Positions 25,599 through 33,423 of a DNA stretch of 64,000 nt are shown in pieces; positions within the stretch are counted from its first letter, which is position 1; every line of letters starts with the position of its first letter. Origin of the DNA: a bacterium (GTDB lineage Bacteria; Bacillota; Clostridia; Lachnospirales; Lachnospiraceae). Location of the stretch: positions 1 to 64,000 of the forward strand of contig SFRL01000014.1 in NCBI GenBank assembly GCA_004562765.1. Reading direction: 5' to 3'. Under the pieces are notes generated by a model. That model worked only from the letters and a program-made list of their open reading frames with translations, was not told the origin of the DNA and ran no database searches. Position numbers and translations under genes: made by a program.

Positions 25599-26252
25599 TT
25601 CAATGTACTGCGGCTTCGCCGTGTTGTACTCGATCTTTTCACGGATCTTTTTAATATGCACGGTCACAGTCGCGATATCTCCCTCCGGTTCCATTTCCCA
25701 AATTGTACTAAATAATTCTTCTTTTGAAAAGACCCGATTGGGATTTTCCGCCAGAAACGTTAAAAGATCAAACTCCTTGGAGGTAAATGACTTCTCCTCG
25801 TCATTCACCCAGACGCGGCGCGCGGTCTTGTCAATACGGATGCCACGGATCTTGATCTCGTCATTTTTCGTCTGATCCGCCGAGGTCAGCGTCTCATAAC
25901 GCGCCAGATGTGCCTTAACACGTGCCACCAGCTCGCTGGGCGAGAAGGGTTTTGTGATGTAATCGTCCGCGCCAAGACCCAGACCGCGGATCTTATCAAT
26001 GTCATCCTTCTTTGCGGAAACCATGAGGATCGGAACATTTTTTTCTTTCCGGATCTCTCTGCATATATCAAATCCGTCCATATCCGGCAACATTAAATCC
26101 AGAATAAACATATCAAACTCTTCTTCCAGCGCACGCTTCAACCCTTCGCGGCCGTTCTCCTCGATCTGCACTTCAAAATTGCTCAGCTCCAGATAATCCT
26201 TCTCCAGCTCTGCAATGGATGTCTCATCTTCAATGATCAGTATTTTCTTCAT
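25563..26252 (-). CDS. OmpR/PhoB-family response regulator
   Basis: A 229-residue two-domain regulator. The receiver (1-~120) has the acidic residues EDE at 8-10, phosphoacceptor Asp in FILDLMLPDMDG near 52, and Lys in YITKPFSP. The winged-helix DNA-binding domain (~130-229) ends with the conserved TVTVHIKKIREKIE recognition helix and TIWGVGYRFKL. It lies 9 bp after the histidine kinase in transcription order the other way round, so the pair is one locus with the kinase first. The signal and targets are unknown. Confidence 0.93.
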   Translation of the reverse strand: MKKILIIEDETSIAELEKDYLELSNFEVQIEENGREGLKRALEEEFDMFILDLMLPDMDGFDICREIRKEKNVPILMVSAKKDDIDKIRGLGLGADDYITKPFSPSELVARVKAHLARYETLTSADQTKNDEIKIRGIRIDKTARRVWVNDEEKSFTSKEFDLLTFLAENPNRVFSKEELFSTIWEMEPEGDIATVTVHIKKIREKIEYNTAKPQYIETIWGVGYRFKL

Positions 26253-26261
26253 CTCAGCCTC

Positions 26262-27767
26262 CTATTCTGCCGTTTCTTCCACCGGCGGTTCTGCCACCTG
26301 ATATTTGCGGATCACGAAGTACATGATCGTGCCGATACCGGGCTTTGAAGTCGCCCAAATTTTTCCGCCGTGATCCTCAATGATCTTTTTCACGATCGAC
26401 AACCCGATCCCGCTGCCGCCGGTCGCGGAATTCCGCGACGCATCCGCCCGGTAAAAGCGGTCAAAAATGTATGGCAGATCCTTTGCCGCAATACCGCGCC
26501 CGTTATCCTCGATCTCCACCTGTATAAAATCTCCCACATCCTTGATGCGCAGGTGGATCAAACCCTGCGGTTTGTCCAGATACTTCAGCGTATTGCTGAT
26601 GATGTTACCTATCACACGCCCCAGCTGCTCCGGATCCGCGATGATCATCACGTCGTCCGCCACATAATTCATATACTGGAGCAGCACATTTTTGGACTCC
26701 AGCTCTATGGCCAGATCCTCTACGCAGTCGCGGAAGTAATCCGCCACATTGATCTTGTTGAAGTTGTAGGGGATGCGGTTCGTATTGATCTGGGAGTAAA
26801 GCGTCAGCTCATTGACCAGACGCGTCATCTCATTTGTCTTGTTGTAGATGGTCTTAATGTAATGATCCATCTTTTCCGGCGTGTCGGCGACACCGTCCAT
26901 GATACCTTCCACATAACCCCGGATGGCAGTCAGCGGCGTTTTCAGATCATGGGAAATGTTGCTGATCAGCTCGCGATTTTGTTTTTCGTTGTTCAGCCGC
27001 TCCTCAGAATAGTCCTTCAGGCGTTTTCGCATCTCCTCGAAATTATTACAAAGTTCGCCGATCTCGTCATTCGTCTCCGCTTCGATCGTAAAGTCCAGAT
27101 TGTCCTCCATGATGTTTTTTGTGGCAATCTGCAGTTTGCGCACCGGGTTAATCATACCGCTGTAGATCCAGATCGCCAGCATACTGGCGGTGAAGATCAG
27201 GATCAGCACCACGGAAACCAGCATGTCAATGATCATCTTTTTCATTTCCGGGATCATTTCCCGCACATTACTGATAATAAATGCACTGCCCTTTGCGCCG
27301 TCGGAAAAGAGGAAATCCACCTGCTTGATCAGAGCATGGTCTGCATTATCCACATAGACACCCATATCCTGCTGGCTGCTCTCTCCCATATACTCGGGCA
27401 GATAAGCCGGAACCGTATGTCCTTTGTCCCCGCCCAGGAAATAGATCTCGTCGTCTTTTCGGACGATCAGGTAAGAATTTTTATCCGTCAGAGCCGCGTC
27501 CACTTCCTTCAGATATGTCACGTCCTCCAGCCGCTCCGGGTTGGTGTCCGCCAGATTCAGAAGTGCCTCAAAATTCTCCTCCGTATAGCGGTTTAACAAC
27601 TGTACCGTATTCAAAAGATATGTGTAATCCGTCGCCTCAATGCCGTAATTTTCCTGCAGCTCTTTCATCTGAATGTGGCGAAAGCTGAAAAATGCGACCC
27701 ACACCAGTATGATCGGCACAAAAATGATCGTGCAAAAAGCGATCAGAAGTCTTGTTCGTTGTTTCAT
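26262..27767 (-). CDS. Membrane sensor histidine kinase
   Basis: A 501-residue sensor kinase, partner of the OmpR-type regulator. There are two membrane helices (about 8-28 and 178-203) around an extracellular sensor of ~145 residues. A HAMP linker follows, then the HisKA box ISHDLKTPLTAIRGYVEG near 270-290, and an HATPase domain with EDNGRGIAAKDLPYIFDRFYRAD and GGSGIGLSIVK. GGAGTAACC precedes the ATG. The sensor domain has no family I recognise. Confidence 0.93.
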   Translation of the reverse strand: MKQRTRLLIAFCTIIFVPIILVWVAFFSFRHIQMKELQENYGIEATDYTYLLNTVQLLNRYTEENFEALLNLADTNPERLEDVTYLKEVDAALTDKNSYLIVRKDDEIYFLGGDKGHTVPAYLPEYMGESSQQDMGVYVDNADHALIKQVDFLFSDGAKGSAFIISNVREMIPEMKKMIIDMLVSVVLILIFTASMLAIWIYSGMINPVRKLQIATKNIMEDNLDFTIEAETNDEIGELCNNFEEMRKRLKDYSEERLNNEKQNRELISNISHDLKTPLTAIRGYVEGIMDGVADTPEKMDHYIKTIYNKTNEMTRLVNELTLYSQINTNRIPYNFNKINVADYFRDCVEDLAIELESKNVLLQYMNYVADDVMIIADPEQLGRVIGNIISNTLKYLDKPQGLIHLRIKDVGDFIQVEIEDNGRGIAAKDLPYIFDRFYRADASRNSATGGSGIGLSIVKKIIEDHGGKIWATSKPGIGTIMYFVIRKYQVAEPPVEETAE

Positions 27768-27783
27768 TTCGCGGTTACTCCGT

Positions 27784-27818
27784 TAAAAATAGGATTGGCA
27801 GCTTGTGCCAATCCTATT
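27784..27818 (-). terminator. metK terminator
   Basis: AATAGGATTGGCA pairs perfectly with TGCCAATCCTATT around a five-base loop and is followed by a T-run on the minus strand. Its upstream edge overlaps an extended -10 (TGTTATAAT, 27816-27824) that could start the kinase-regulator transcript inside the hairpin. Confidence 0.85.
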
Positions 27819-27852
27819 ATAACATGATTTCATGCAAACATTTCTTAAAATT

Positions 27853-29034
27853 TTATAAATAAGCCTTTAATGCCTCTACCTTATCCAGTGCCTCCCAGGG
27901 CAGGTCCAGATCGGTTCTTCCGAAATGTCCGTAAGCCGCTGTCTGCTTATAGATCGGTCTGCGCAGATCCAACATCTTGATAATGCCTGCCGGACGCAGA
28001 TCGAAGTTCTCACGCACGATCTCAACCAGCTTGTCATCGGAGAGTTTTCCTGTGCCGAAGGTATCTACCATGATGGAAGTCGGCTGTGCAACACCGATCG
28101 CATAGGACAACTGGATCTCGCACTTGTCAGCCAGTCCGGCAGCCACCAGATTCTTGGCAACGTAGCGGGCTGCATATGCTGCGGAGCGGTCCACCTTTGT
28201 GCAGTCCTTACCGGAGAATGCACCGCCGCCGTGACGGGCGTATCCGCCGTAGGTGTCAACGATGATCTTGCGGCCGGTCAGACCTGCGTCACCGTGGGGT
28301 CCGCCGATGACGAAACGTCCGGTAGGATTGATGAAGAACTTGGTCTTCTCATCGATCAGCTCCGCAGGCAGGATCGGATCAAAGACATACTTTTTGATGT
28401 CCTCGTGGATCTGCTCCTGGGTCACATCCTCATCGTGCTGTGTGGACAGTACCACTGCCTCCAGACGCTTCGGCTTTCCGTTCTCATCATACTCTACGGA
28501 AACCTGTGTCTTTCCGTCGGGACGAAGATATTTTAATGTGCCGTCCTTGCGCACATTTGTGAGCTGTAATGCCAGCTTGTGAGCCAGAGAGATCGGGTAA
28601 GGCATGTACTCCTCCGTCTCATTGGTGGCATAACCGAACATCATTCCCTGATCGCCGGCTCCGGTGTCAAGGTCATCCGTCAGGTCACCCTTCTTTGCCT
28701 CCAGCGCCTTGTCAACGCCCATGGCGATATCAGCGGACTGCTGGTCAAGAGCAACCATCACGGCACAGGTATTGCCGTCAAATCCGGTTTTTGCATCGTT
28801 GTAGCCGATCTCGTTCACCGTCTGACGGACGATGGACGGGATATCCAGATGTGCCTTTGTTGTGATCTCACCGGTCACAAGCACAAAACCGGTACAACAT
28901 GCGGTCTCGCACGCTACGCGGCTCATCGGATCCTCTGCCATGCAGGCATCAAGAATTGCGTCAGAGACGGCATCGCACACTTTGTCGGGATGTCCTTCTG
29001 TCACTGACTCAGAAGTAAATAATAATTTCTCCAT
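27853..29034 (-). CDS. metK: S-adenosylmethionine synthetase
   Basis: A 393-residue enzyme making S-adenosylmethionine from methionine and ATP. Signature segments are FTSESVTEGHPDKVCD at 6-21, GAGDQGMMFGYA, GGPHGDAGLTGRKIIVDTYGG and the GGGAFSGKD phosphate loop. Length and sequence are typical of Firmicutes. It is controlled by the SAM-I riboswitch directly upstream, giving product feedback, and ends at a strong terminator, so it is a single-gene unit. Confidence 0.97.
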   Translation of the reverse strand: MEKLLFTSESVTEGHPDKVCDAVSDAILDACMAEDPMSRVACETACCTGFVLVTGEITTKAHLDIPSIVRQTVNEIGYNDAKTGFDGNTCAVMVALDQQSADIAMGVDKALEAKKGDLTDDLDTGAGDQGMMFGYATNETEEYMPYPISLAHKLALQLTNVRKDGTLKYLRPDGKTQVSVEYDENGKPKRLEAVVLSTQHDEDVTQEQIHEDIKKYVFDPILPAELIDEKTKFFINPTGRFVIGGPHGDAGLTGRKIIVDTYGGYARHGGGAFSGKDCTKVDRSAAYAARYVAKNLVAAGLADKCEIQLSYAIGVAQPTSIMVDTFGTGKLSDDKLVEIVRENFDLRPAGIIKMLDLRRPIYKQTAAYGHFGRTDLDLPWEALDKVEALKAYL

Positions 29035-29090
29035 GATCTGTTTCCTCCTTGGAATTGTGAAATAAACATATAGTGAAAGTTAACATACAA

Positions 29091-29235
29091 TAAAAAATCC
29101 GCTTACGAATAAGCGGATTGATTGCGATATCAGATCCTCTTATTGTTCGATTTCTCGCTCAGGTTGGCACCTTCCAATCATGGGGTTGCCGTGACTTCAC
29201 AGATCCTATGTATCTCCATCACTCTGAATAAGGGA
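29091..29235 (-). promoter_or_regulatory. SAM-I (S-box) riboswitch of metK
   Basis: The minus strand carries the S-box pattern: CTTATTCAGAG, GATGGAG, GTGAAGTCACGGCAACC, GGAAGGTGCCAACCTG, and closing AATAAGAGG. An expression platform follows with the perfect terminator AATCCGCTTA-CGAA-TAAGCGGATT and TTTTTTATTG (29091-29119). High SAM would favour termination before metK. Confidence 0.95.
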
Positions 29236-29269
29236 TATTGTTACAGTTTTCTATTGTTTGTTCCGTATT

Positions 29270-29298
29270 ACCATACTCTATTTACGGCCATAAGTCAA
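29270..29298 (-). promoter_or_regulatory. metK sigma-A promoter
   Basis: TTGACT, a 17-bp spacer and TATGGT on the minus strand, beginning just after the stop codon of the HD-GYP gene and 35 bp before the riboswitch. Confidence 0.72.
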
Positions 29299-29305
29299 TA
29301 CATAT

Positions 29306-30535
29306 TTATTTTTGTTTTTTATTTACCACGAGTTCTTCGTATAATTCCGTTCCATCCAGCACGACCGGAACAACTCCGTCACTGATCATCTGCAGCATAT
29401 AAGGAACGATATCCGGATCAAACTGCGTTCCGGAATACTCCTTCAATTCAGAAATCACGATAGACATTGGCAGCTTCGGCCGGTAACAGCGGATACTGGT
29501 CATCGCGTCAAAGGCATCCGCCACACAGATGATCCGCGCATACAGCGGAATCTCCTTTCCGGCAAAATTACTGACATAGCCGGTCCCGTCATACCGCTCA
29601 TGATGATAGCGCGCGCCTGCCTCAATGCCCTCAATGGCAGAAAAGTTTTTCAGGATATCCCCACCGATCTGCACATGCTGTTCGATCATATCGCGCTCAT
29701 CCGGGTTCAGTTTTCCCGTTTTTTTCAAGATTGAATCCGGCACACCGATCTTGCCGATGTCGTGCAGCAGTCCCACATAAAAAATATGCTGCTGCTCCTC
29801 TTCCGAGAGTTTCATCCGTCTCGCCAGTTCCCTCGCATAGATCGCCACCCGCTGGGAATGCCCCTGTGTATACGGATCTTTTGCGTCGATCATACCGGCA
29901 AAAGTCAGAAAGCTCTCGTTCACGATCTCCATATATTTCTGCTTCTGCTCCTGCAGCCGTCTGGTCTTTGCCATGAAAAACAGCGCCGTAATGTTCACGA
30001 CCACAAACACACCCACCGCGATCACGAGCAGCCAGAAAACAGGCATTTCCTGCTTCTGCACCAGCCGGTAAAAGCAAATGTCAAAATCTACGATATTGTC
30101 CTTACTGTTCGTATAAAGCACACACCCAAAATCACGAACCCCATTCGGTTCAATGACCTTGTTATAGACTACCGGCGTAACAGTCAGGTCATTGCCTGCC
30201 AGAACAAATTCTCCATTCCAGTAGCTGTCGATCCTGCATCCCTCCGGCAGCCTGACAGTTGCTGTCCAGTCGCGCAGTGCGGTATCTGTCAGATTTGTCA
30301 CCGTCACATTGTACTGCATACCGTACACATAACCGTGCGCCGCCTCCGACCAGCACTTTTCCATCTCGATAGCCACCTCAACGTCCTTGTTCTTCTCCCC
30401 CAGCCGGTAAACGACCTCATGCTCATTCACATAATCCACATAGGCATTTATAATCAAAAATCCCCCTGCCAGTAACATCAGGATCAAAAGATTCGCGATC
30501 AGCCATCCACGCTCGGACTTTTCTGCTTTTTTCAT
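29306..30535 (-). CDS. Membrane HD-GYP phosphodiesterase with CBM2-like ectodomain
   Basis: A 409-residue bitopic protein. A membrane helix at about 12-32 is followed by an extracellular domain (~45-165), a second helix (~170-190), and a cytosolic HD-GYP domain. The catalytic motifs are intact: HSQRVAIYA, LLHDIGKIGVPDSIL and HHERYDGTGY. HD-GYP enzymes hydrolyse cyclic di-GMP. The ectodomain resembles family 2 carbohydrate-binding modules: the VTVTNLTDTALRDWTATV strand, SYWNGEF and IEPNGVRDFGC correspond to the module's usual landmarks, a resemblance inferred by eye. AAAGGAG lies 8 nt before the chosen ATG. Confidence 0.88.
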   Translation of the reverse strand: MKKAEKSERGWLIANLLILMLLAGGFLIINAYVDYVNEHEVVYRLGEKNKDVEVAIEMEKCWSEAAHGYVYGMQYNVTVTNLTDTALRDWTATVRLPEGCRIDSYWNGEFVLAGNDLTVTPVVYNKVIEPNGVRDFGCVLYTNSKDNIVDFDICFYRLVQKQEMPVFWLLVIAVGVFVVVNITALFFMAKTRRLQEQKQKYMEIVNESFLTFAGMIDAKDPYTQGHSQRVAIYARELARRMKLSEEEQQHIFYVGLLHDIGKIGVPDSILKKTGKLNPDERDMIEQHVQIGGDILKNFSAIEGIEAGARYHHERYDGTGYVSNFAGKEIPLYARIICVADAFDAMTSIRCYRPKLPMSIVISELKEYSGTQFDPDIVPYMLQMISDGVVPVVLDGTELYEELVVNKKQK

Positions 30536-30649
30536 CACCTAATCTCCTTTATTGTTCCCCATATAAGCATTATTTTGATCTATTTTACCATATTTTTCCC
30601 AAATCATCCATTTTTTGCTCTAATTTTCTAAAATCTTGCATACTATTTA

Positions 30650-30678
30650 TTGACAAATTTTCTTTTTGTGCAGATAAT
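30650..30678 (+). promoter_or_regulatory. Promoter of a leaderless HD-GYP mRNA
   Basis: TTGACA, a 17-bp spacer and GATAAT; the -10 ends 6 bp before the ATG at 30685. The transcript should therefore begin at or within 1-2 nt of the start codon. No ribosome binding site is present. Confidence 0.8.
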
Positions 30679-30684
30679 AAAAAC

Positions 30685-31851
30685 ATGGAAAATATAAAAT
30701 TATCTGATTTAAAACCGGGCATGGTCACAGCCGAGCCCGTAAAAACCAAAAGAGGACAGGAATTGATCCCTGTCGGCACAACTTTAACAAAACAGTTAAT
30801 TTCCCGCATGGAGTTCTACAGTATTGAATCTGCCTGCATTGATGAGACTTCGATGTTAACAGAGGAGGAAATTCAGGCCGCTCTGCAGGCTGCCATGGCA
30901 CAAAAATTCGGCCATCCGGCACCGGAAGTCAAGAAAGAAGAACCCCAGCCTGAAGTCACCTCTCCCAAAAACGAGGTTGCTTACTCGCAAAAGGTTAAGA
31001 GAAGCAAATCATTTCAGGAATATTCCCTGCACTCAACGATGGTGACAAAGATGCTGCAGGATCAGCTGGAGGGGTTTGTGTTTGACAAACAGCCTCTGGA
31101 CTTTGATGAACTGCTGAAAGGCGTCAAATCCCTGATCACACCCGGGCAGACGGTGATCCAGTACTTCGACATGCTTCACAATCTGCGCTCCAGCGACGAC
31201 AGCGTGTATTCTCATTCCCTGAACGTTGCAATGATCTCACGGATCCTCGGCAAATGGCTCAAATGGACCAGTTCCGATCTGGACAGTCTCGTCATTGCCG
31301 GTCTTTTGCATGATATCGGAAAGATTACGATCCCGCCCGAGATCCTGAACAAAGAAGGTAAACTGACCGATGAAGAATTTGAACAGATCCGCTGGCATCC
31401 GCGCGCAGGATATGATCTGATCAAGGATCTGAAGATCGATTCCCGTATCAAAAAAGCCGCTTTGCAGCACCATGAGCGTTGCGACGGCACCGGCTATCCG
31501 ATGAAAGTAGATGAGATCATGCTGGACGACTTTGCGATGGTCGTTGCCATCGCAGATGTGTATGATGCCATGACCGCAGCCCGCAAGTACCGCGCACCGC
31601 TCTGTCCGTTCCAGGTCATCCGGGAATTTGAGCGCGATGGTTACCATAAATATAAAACAGAGTTTCTGCTGACGTTCCTGCGGCACATTGCGACGACCTA
31701 TCAGAACAACCGTGTCATCCTGAGCGACGGTCAGGCGGCAAAGATCATTCTGCTCAATCAGAATTCTCTGTCCGAGCCGCTGGTACAGCTCAACGACGGT
31801 TCCTGCATCGATCTTGCATCATCACCGCTGTTCATTCAGTCAATCGTATAA
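30685..31851 (+). CDS. Cytosolic HD-GYP domain phosphodiesterase
   Basis: A 388-residue soluble protein. An N-terminal DUF3391-like region (LKPGMVTAEPVKTKRGQELIPVGTTLT) and a Pro/Glu/Lys linker (~75-100) precede the HD-GYP domain. Its motifs are HSLNVAMIS, LLHDIGKITIPPEIL and HHERCDGTGYP, so c-di-GMP hydrolysis is likely. It faces the membrane HD-GYP gene across a 150-bp divergent region. A near-consensus promoter ends 6 bp before the ATG and there is no ribosome binding site, so initiation is probably leaderless. Confidence 0.9.
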   Translation: MENIKLSDLKPGMVTAEPVKTKRGQELIPVGTTLTKQLISRMEFYSIESACIDETSMLTEEEIQAALQAAMAQKFGHPAPEVKKEEPQPEVTSPKNEVAYSQKVKRSKSFQEYSLHSTMVTKMLQDQLEGFVFDKQPLDFDELLKGVKSLITPGQTVIQYFDMLHNLRSSDDSVYSHSLNVAMISRILGKWLKWTSSDLDSLVIAGLLHDIGKITIPPEILNKEGKLTDEEFEQIRWHPRAGYDLIKDLKIDSRIKKAALQHHERCDGTGYPMKVDEIMLDDFAMVVAIADVYDAMTAARKYRAPLCPFQVIREFERDGYHKYKTEFLLTFLRHIATTYQNNRVILSDGQAAKIILLNQNSLSEPLVQLNDGSCIDLASSPLFIQSIV

Positions 31852-31856
31852 AATTA

Positions 31857-31902
31857 GCAAAAAAGAAACCGGATGGCATGCCACCCGGTTTCTTATATTT
31901 TT
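31857..31902. terminator. Bidirectional terminator between HD-GYP and murA
   Basis: AAGAAACCGG pairs with CCGGTTTCTT, with an inner GGCATGCC palindrome, flanked by A- and T-runs. It serves both convergent genes. Confidence 0.88.
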
Positions 31903-31903
31903 A

Positions 31904-33196
31904 TTATGATACTTTCAACGTAAATTTCTGAATCTCTTTCTCGGAGCTCACCTTCTCGATCTGTGCACCGAGACTTGCCAGCTTCTCCTCAAAATTCTCA
32001 TAACCGCGCTCGATATAGTAGATGTCATCCACGATCGTGATGCCCTCCGCCGCGAGCCCGGCGATCACAAGCGCCGCCCCTGCACGCAGATCCGGTGCAC
32101 TCACTCTCGCTCCGGTATATTTCTCCACTCCGGTAATGATCGCGATGTTGCTCTCCACCTTGATATTCGCGCCCATACGGGTCAACTCATCCACATATTT
32201 AAAGCGATTCTCAAAAATGCTCTCGGTAACTGTACTGGTGCCATCTGCAATACCGAGGATCACTGCCATCTGCGGCTGCATATCCGTCGGAAATCCGGGA
32301 TATGGAAGCGTTGTCACCTGCGTGTGATGCATCGGTTTTGCACATACCACGCGCACCGCATCGTCAAATTCCTCCACCTCGCATCCAACCTCTAACAGCT
32401 TTGCGGTCGTCGCTTCCAGATGCTTGGGAATCACATTTTTCACCGTCACGTCTCCGCGGGTCGCTGCCGCAGCAAACATGAATGTGCCCGCCTCGATCTG
32501 GTCCGGGATGATGGAATATTCTGTCTTGTGCAGTTTTTCCACGCCGACGATACGGATCACATCCGTTCCAGCGCCTCGGATCCCTGCACCCATGCTGTTC
32601 AGGAAGTTCGCCACATCCACGACATGCGGTTCCTTTGCAGCGTTTTCAATGATCGTTTTTCCCTCAGCCATCGCTGCTGCCATCATGATATTGATCGTCG
32701 CACCAACAGATACCTTATCCAGATAGATATGCGTTCCCTTCAGATGATCTGCCTCCGCCGCGATCAGACCGTGCTGGATGTCAACTCTGGCACCCAGTGC
32801 GCGGAAGCCCTTCAGATGCAGGTCGATGGGACGGCTTCCGATATCACAGCCTCCGGGCAGCGCCACCTCCGCCTTCTTGTATTTACCGAGCAGTGCGCCC
32901 AGCAGATAGTAAGAAGCCCGAATCTTCTTTATATACTCATAGTCAACGGTCATACCGGAAATCGTACTGCCGTTGATCTTTACCGTATGGGCATCGATCC
33001 TTTCCACCACAGCTCCGATCCCCTCGATCGCTCCGAGAAGAACATTAATATCCCGCACATTCGGAAGATTGTCGATCGTGATCGTCTCATCTGCCATAAT
33101 AGACGCGGCGAGGATCGCAAGTGCCGCGTTTTTTGCACCACCGATCTCTACCTCTCCAACTAACGGGTTTCCACCCTTGATCACATATTGTTCCAT
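31904..33196 (-). CDS. murA: UDP-N-acetylglucosamine 1-carboxyvinyltransferase
   Basis: A 430-residue enzyme of the first committed step of peptidoglycan synthesis, transferring enolpyruvate from PEP to UDP-GlcNAc. The N-terminal GGAKNAAL and the loop PGGCDIGSRPIDLH are present. The Cys in that loop is the residue alkylated by fosfomycin in E. coli MurA (Cys115), so no intrinsic Cys-to-Asp resistance is seen. The start is MEQYVIKGG after AGAGGTG, since the upstream frame overlaps the promoter. It is monocistronic with its own promoter. Confidence 0.95.
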   Translation of the reverse strand: MEQYVIKGGNPLVGEVEIGGAKNAALAILAASIMADETITIDNLPNVRDINVLLGAIEGIGAVVERIDAHTVKINGSTISGMTVDYEYIKKIRASYYLLGALLGKYKKAEVALPGGCDIGSRPIDLHLKGFRALGARVDIQHGLIAAEADHLKGTHIYLDKVSVGATINIMMAAAMAEGKTIIENAAKEPHVVDVANFLNSMGAGIRGAGTDVIRIVGVEKLHKTEYSIIPDQIEAGTFMFAAAATRGDVTVKNVIPKHLEATTAKLLEVGCEVEEFDDAVRVVCAKPMHHTQVTTLPYPGFPTDMQPQMAVILGIADGTSTVTESIFENRFKYVDELTRMGANIKVESNIAIITGVEKYTGARVSAPDLRAGAALVIAGLAAEGITIVDDIYYIERGYENFEEKLASLGAQIEKVSSEKEIQKFTLKVS

Positions 33197-33236
33197 CTTG
33201 CACCTCTGCAATAAATTTTCATACACAAACCACGTA

Positions 33237-33265
33237 ATTATAGTGGCATCACATCTGTTTGTCAA
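33237..33265 (-). promoter_or_regulatory. murA sigma-A promoter (consensus)
   Basis: Perfect TTGACA and TATAAT with a 17-bp spacer on the minus strand, about 40 bp before the murA ATG. Confidence 0.88.
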
Positions 33266-33423
33266 TAGAAAAACGCGCGATGACCCACTTTTCCTATCAT
33301 TATAGCAATCTTCGCGAACTTTGTAAATATGGAAAGTGCTGCCTCTCTGCCGGCGGATCCTGCGTAAACGTCCCGGCTGTCAGTATAGTTTATCGTATGC
33401 GGCTGCCCGACGTTCGTGCGTGT

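Noticed and set aside
26370..27596. 408-codon plus-strand frame antisense to the histidine kinase
   Set aside because: It is a shadow of a well-supported kinase gene; the His- and Ile-rich translation has no family features and no ribosome binding site.
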